Assembly (NCBI GenBank): GCA_028527945.1
Contig: JAQQAK010000424.1
Span: forward strand, 1-22,930
Length of the DNA stretch: 22,930 nucleotides
Direction: 5' to 3'
Source of the DNA: Spirochaetaceae bacterium
Lineage (GTDB): Bacteria; Spirochaetota; Spirochaetia; UBA9216
The notes below the pieces were generated by a model, which was not told the DNA's origin, made no database searches, and saw nothing but the letters and a program-made list of their open reading frames with translations. This document shows, in pieces, positions 22,737-22,930 of the stretch. The position numbers were made by a program, and so were the translations under genes. Position 1 is the first letter of the stretch. Each line of letters opens with the position of its first letter.

Positions 22737-22930
22737 GTGAAAACTACTAAGATTTCAGTCAAGGAACTTGACTTTTATTACGGCGATTTCAAAGCTCTTC
22801 ATAACATTTCAATGGAAGTGAAAGAGAATCAGGTTACAGCTCTTATCGGCCCTTCAGGCTGCGGTAAATCAACGTTTCTGAAGACCCTTAACAGAATGAA
22901 TGACCTTATTGATGGTTCTAAAGTAGATGG
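22737..22930 (+). CDS. pstB: Phosphate ABC transporter ATP-binding protein, N-terminal part
   Basis: The first 64 codons of PstB, the ATPase that powers PstCA; the gene runs off the right edge. The start is GTG 22737 with GGAG 6 bases upstream (22727-22730). The sequence opens with VKELDFYYGDFKALHNISM and reaches the Walker A motif GPSGCGKST (about 39-47), followed by LKTLNRMNDLI, the PstB-type stretch after Walker A. Family identity is clear even from the fragment, and the position directly after pstC-pstA supports it. Confidence 0.95.
   Translation, partial: MKTTKISVKELDFYYGDFKALHNISMEVKENQVTALIGPSGCGKSTFLKTLNRMNDLIDGSKVD

Noticed and set aside
1..22930. CRISPR array, tRNA/rRNA genes, insertion sequences, phage or integron features
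   Set aside because: I looked for regular spacer repeats, cloverleaf-type segments, transposase/integrase motifs and att-like boundaries and found none I could support.

Overview
The window looks like chromosome from a low-GC spirochaete, most likely a Treponema relative. This rests on codon use, on the PstS leader ending in an Ala-rich 'FASGQQEAE' stretch of the kind common in spirochaetal binding proteins, and on housekeeping enzymes of ordinary bacterial type. No rRNA, tRNA, CRISPR array, transposase or integrase was seen. The species assignment is inference.

Layout. (1) 1-5.7 kb: the 3' end of a CorC/HlyC-type CBS protein converges on an M29 aminopeptidase. A tight operon plsC-thrH-folE-short asparaginase follows, converging on a D-lactate-dehydrogenase-type gene. 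Then comes the fluoride channel gene crcB. (2) 5.7-6.7 kb: pstS stands alone, with a Pho-box-like array in front and a strong terminator behind. (3) 6.7-13.9 kb: a carbohydrate/nucleoside accessory block. It holds a 56-codon lipoprotein ORF, two ABC permeases of the nucleoside/BMP type with no ATPase or binding protein, an AraC regulator translationally coupled to a GH3 glycosidase, and a GPH sugar:cation symporter. Base composition by eye changes along this block, which suggests several origins. (4) 13.9-18.3 kb: a flavodoxin-like gene is divergent from the oxidative pentose phosphate operon gnd-pgl-zwf, whose genes overlap one another. (5) 18.3-22.9 kb: pyrG on the minus strand is divergent from pstC-pstA-pstB, with pstB cut by the window edge.

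How it fits together. The phosphate importer is encoded in two places about 13.6 kb apart (pstS; pstCAB). Both carry the same upstream signature of three 7-bp elements at an exact 11-bp period, so they are probably co-regulated by a PhoB-type regulator. PstA has a large extracytoplasmic insert between its first and second membrane segments that reads as two degenerate PstS-like half-domains in tandem. It is the most unusual protein here.

A second theme is transcription geometry. plsC, crcB and pyrG lack Shine-Dalgarno sequences and each has a sigma70-type promoter with a 17-bp spacer. The -10 ends 6, 6 and 8 bases before the ATG, which predicts leaderless or near-leaderless mRNAs. SD-led genes such as gnd and the flavodoxin gene have ordinary leaders. 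All promoter, operator and fold statements come from reading the sequence by eye and were not computed.
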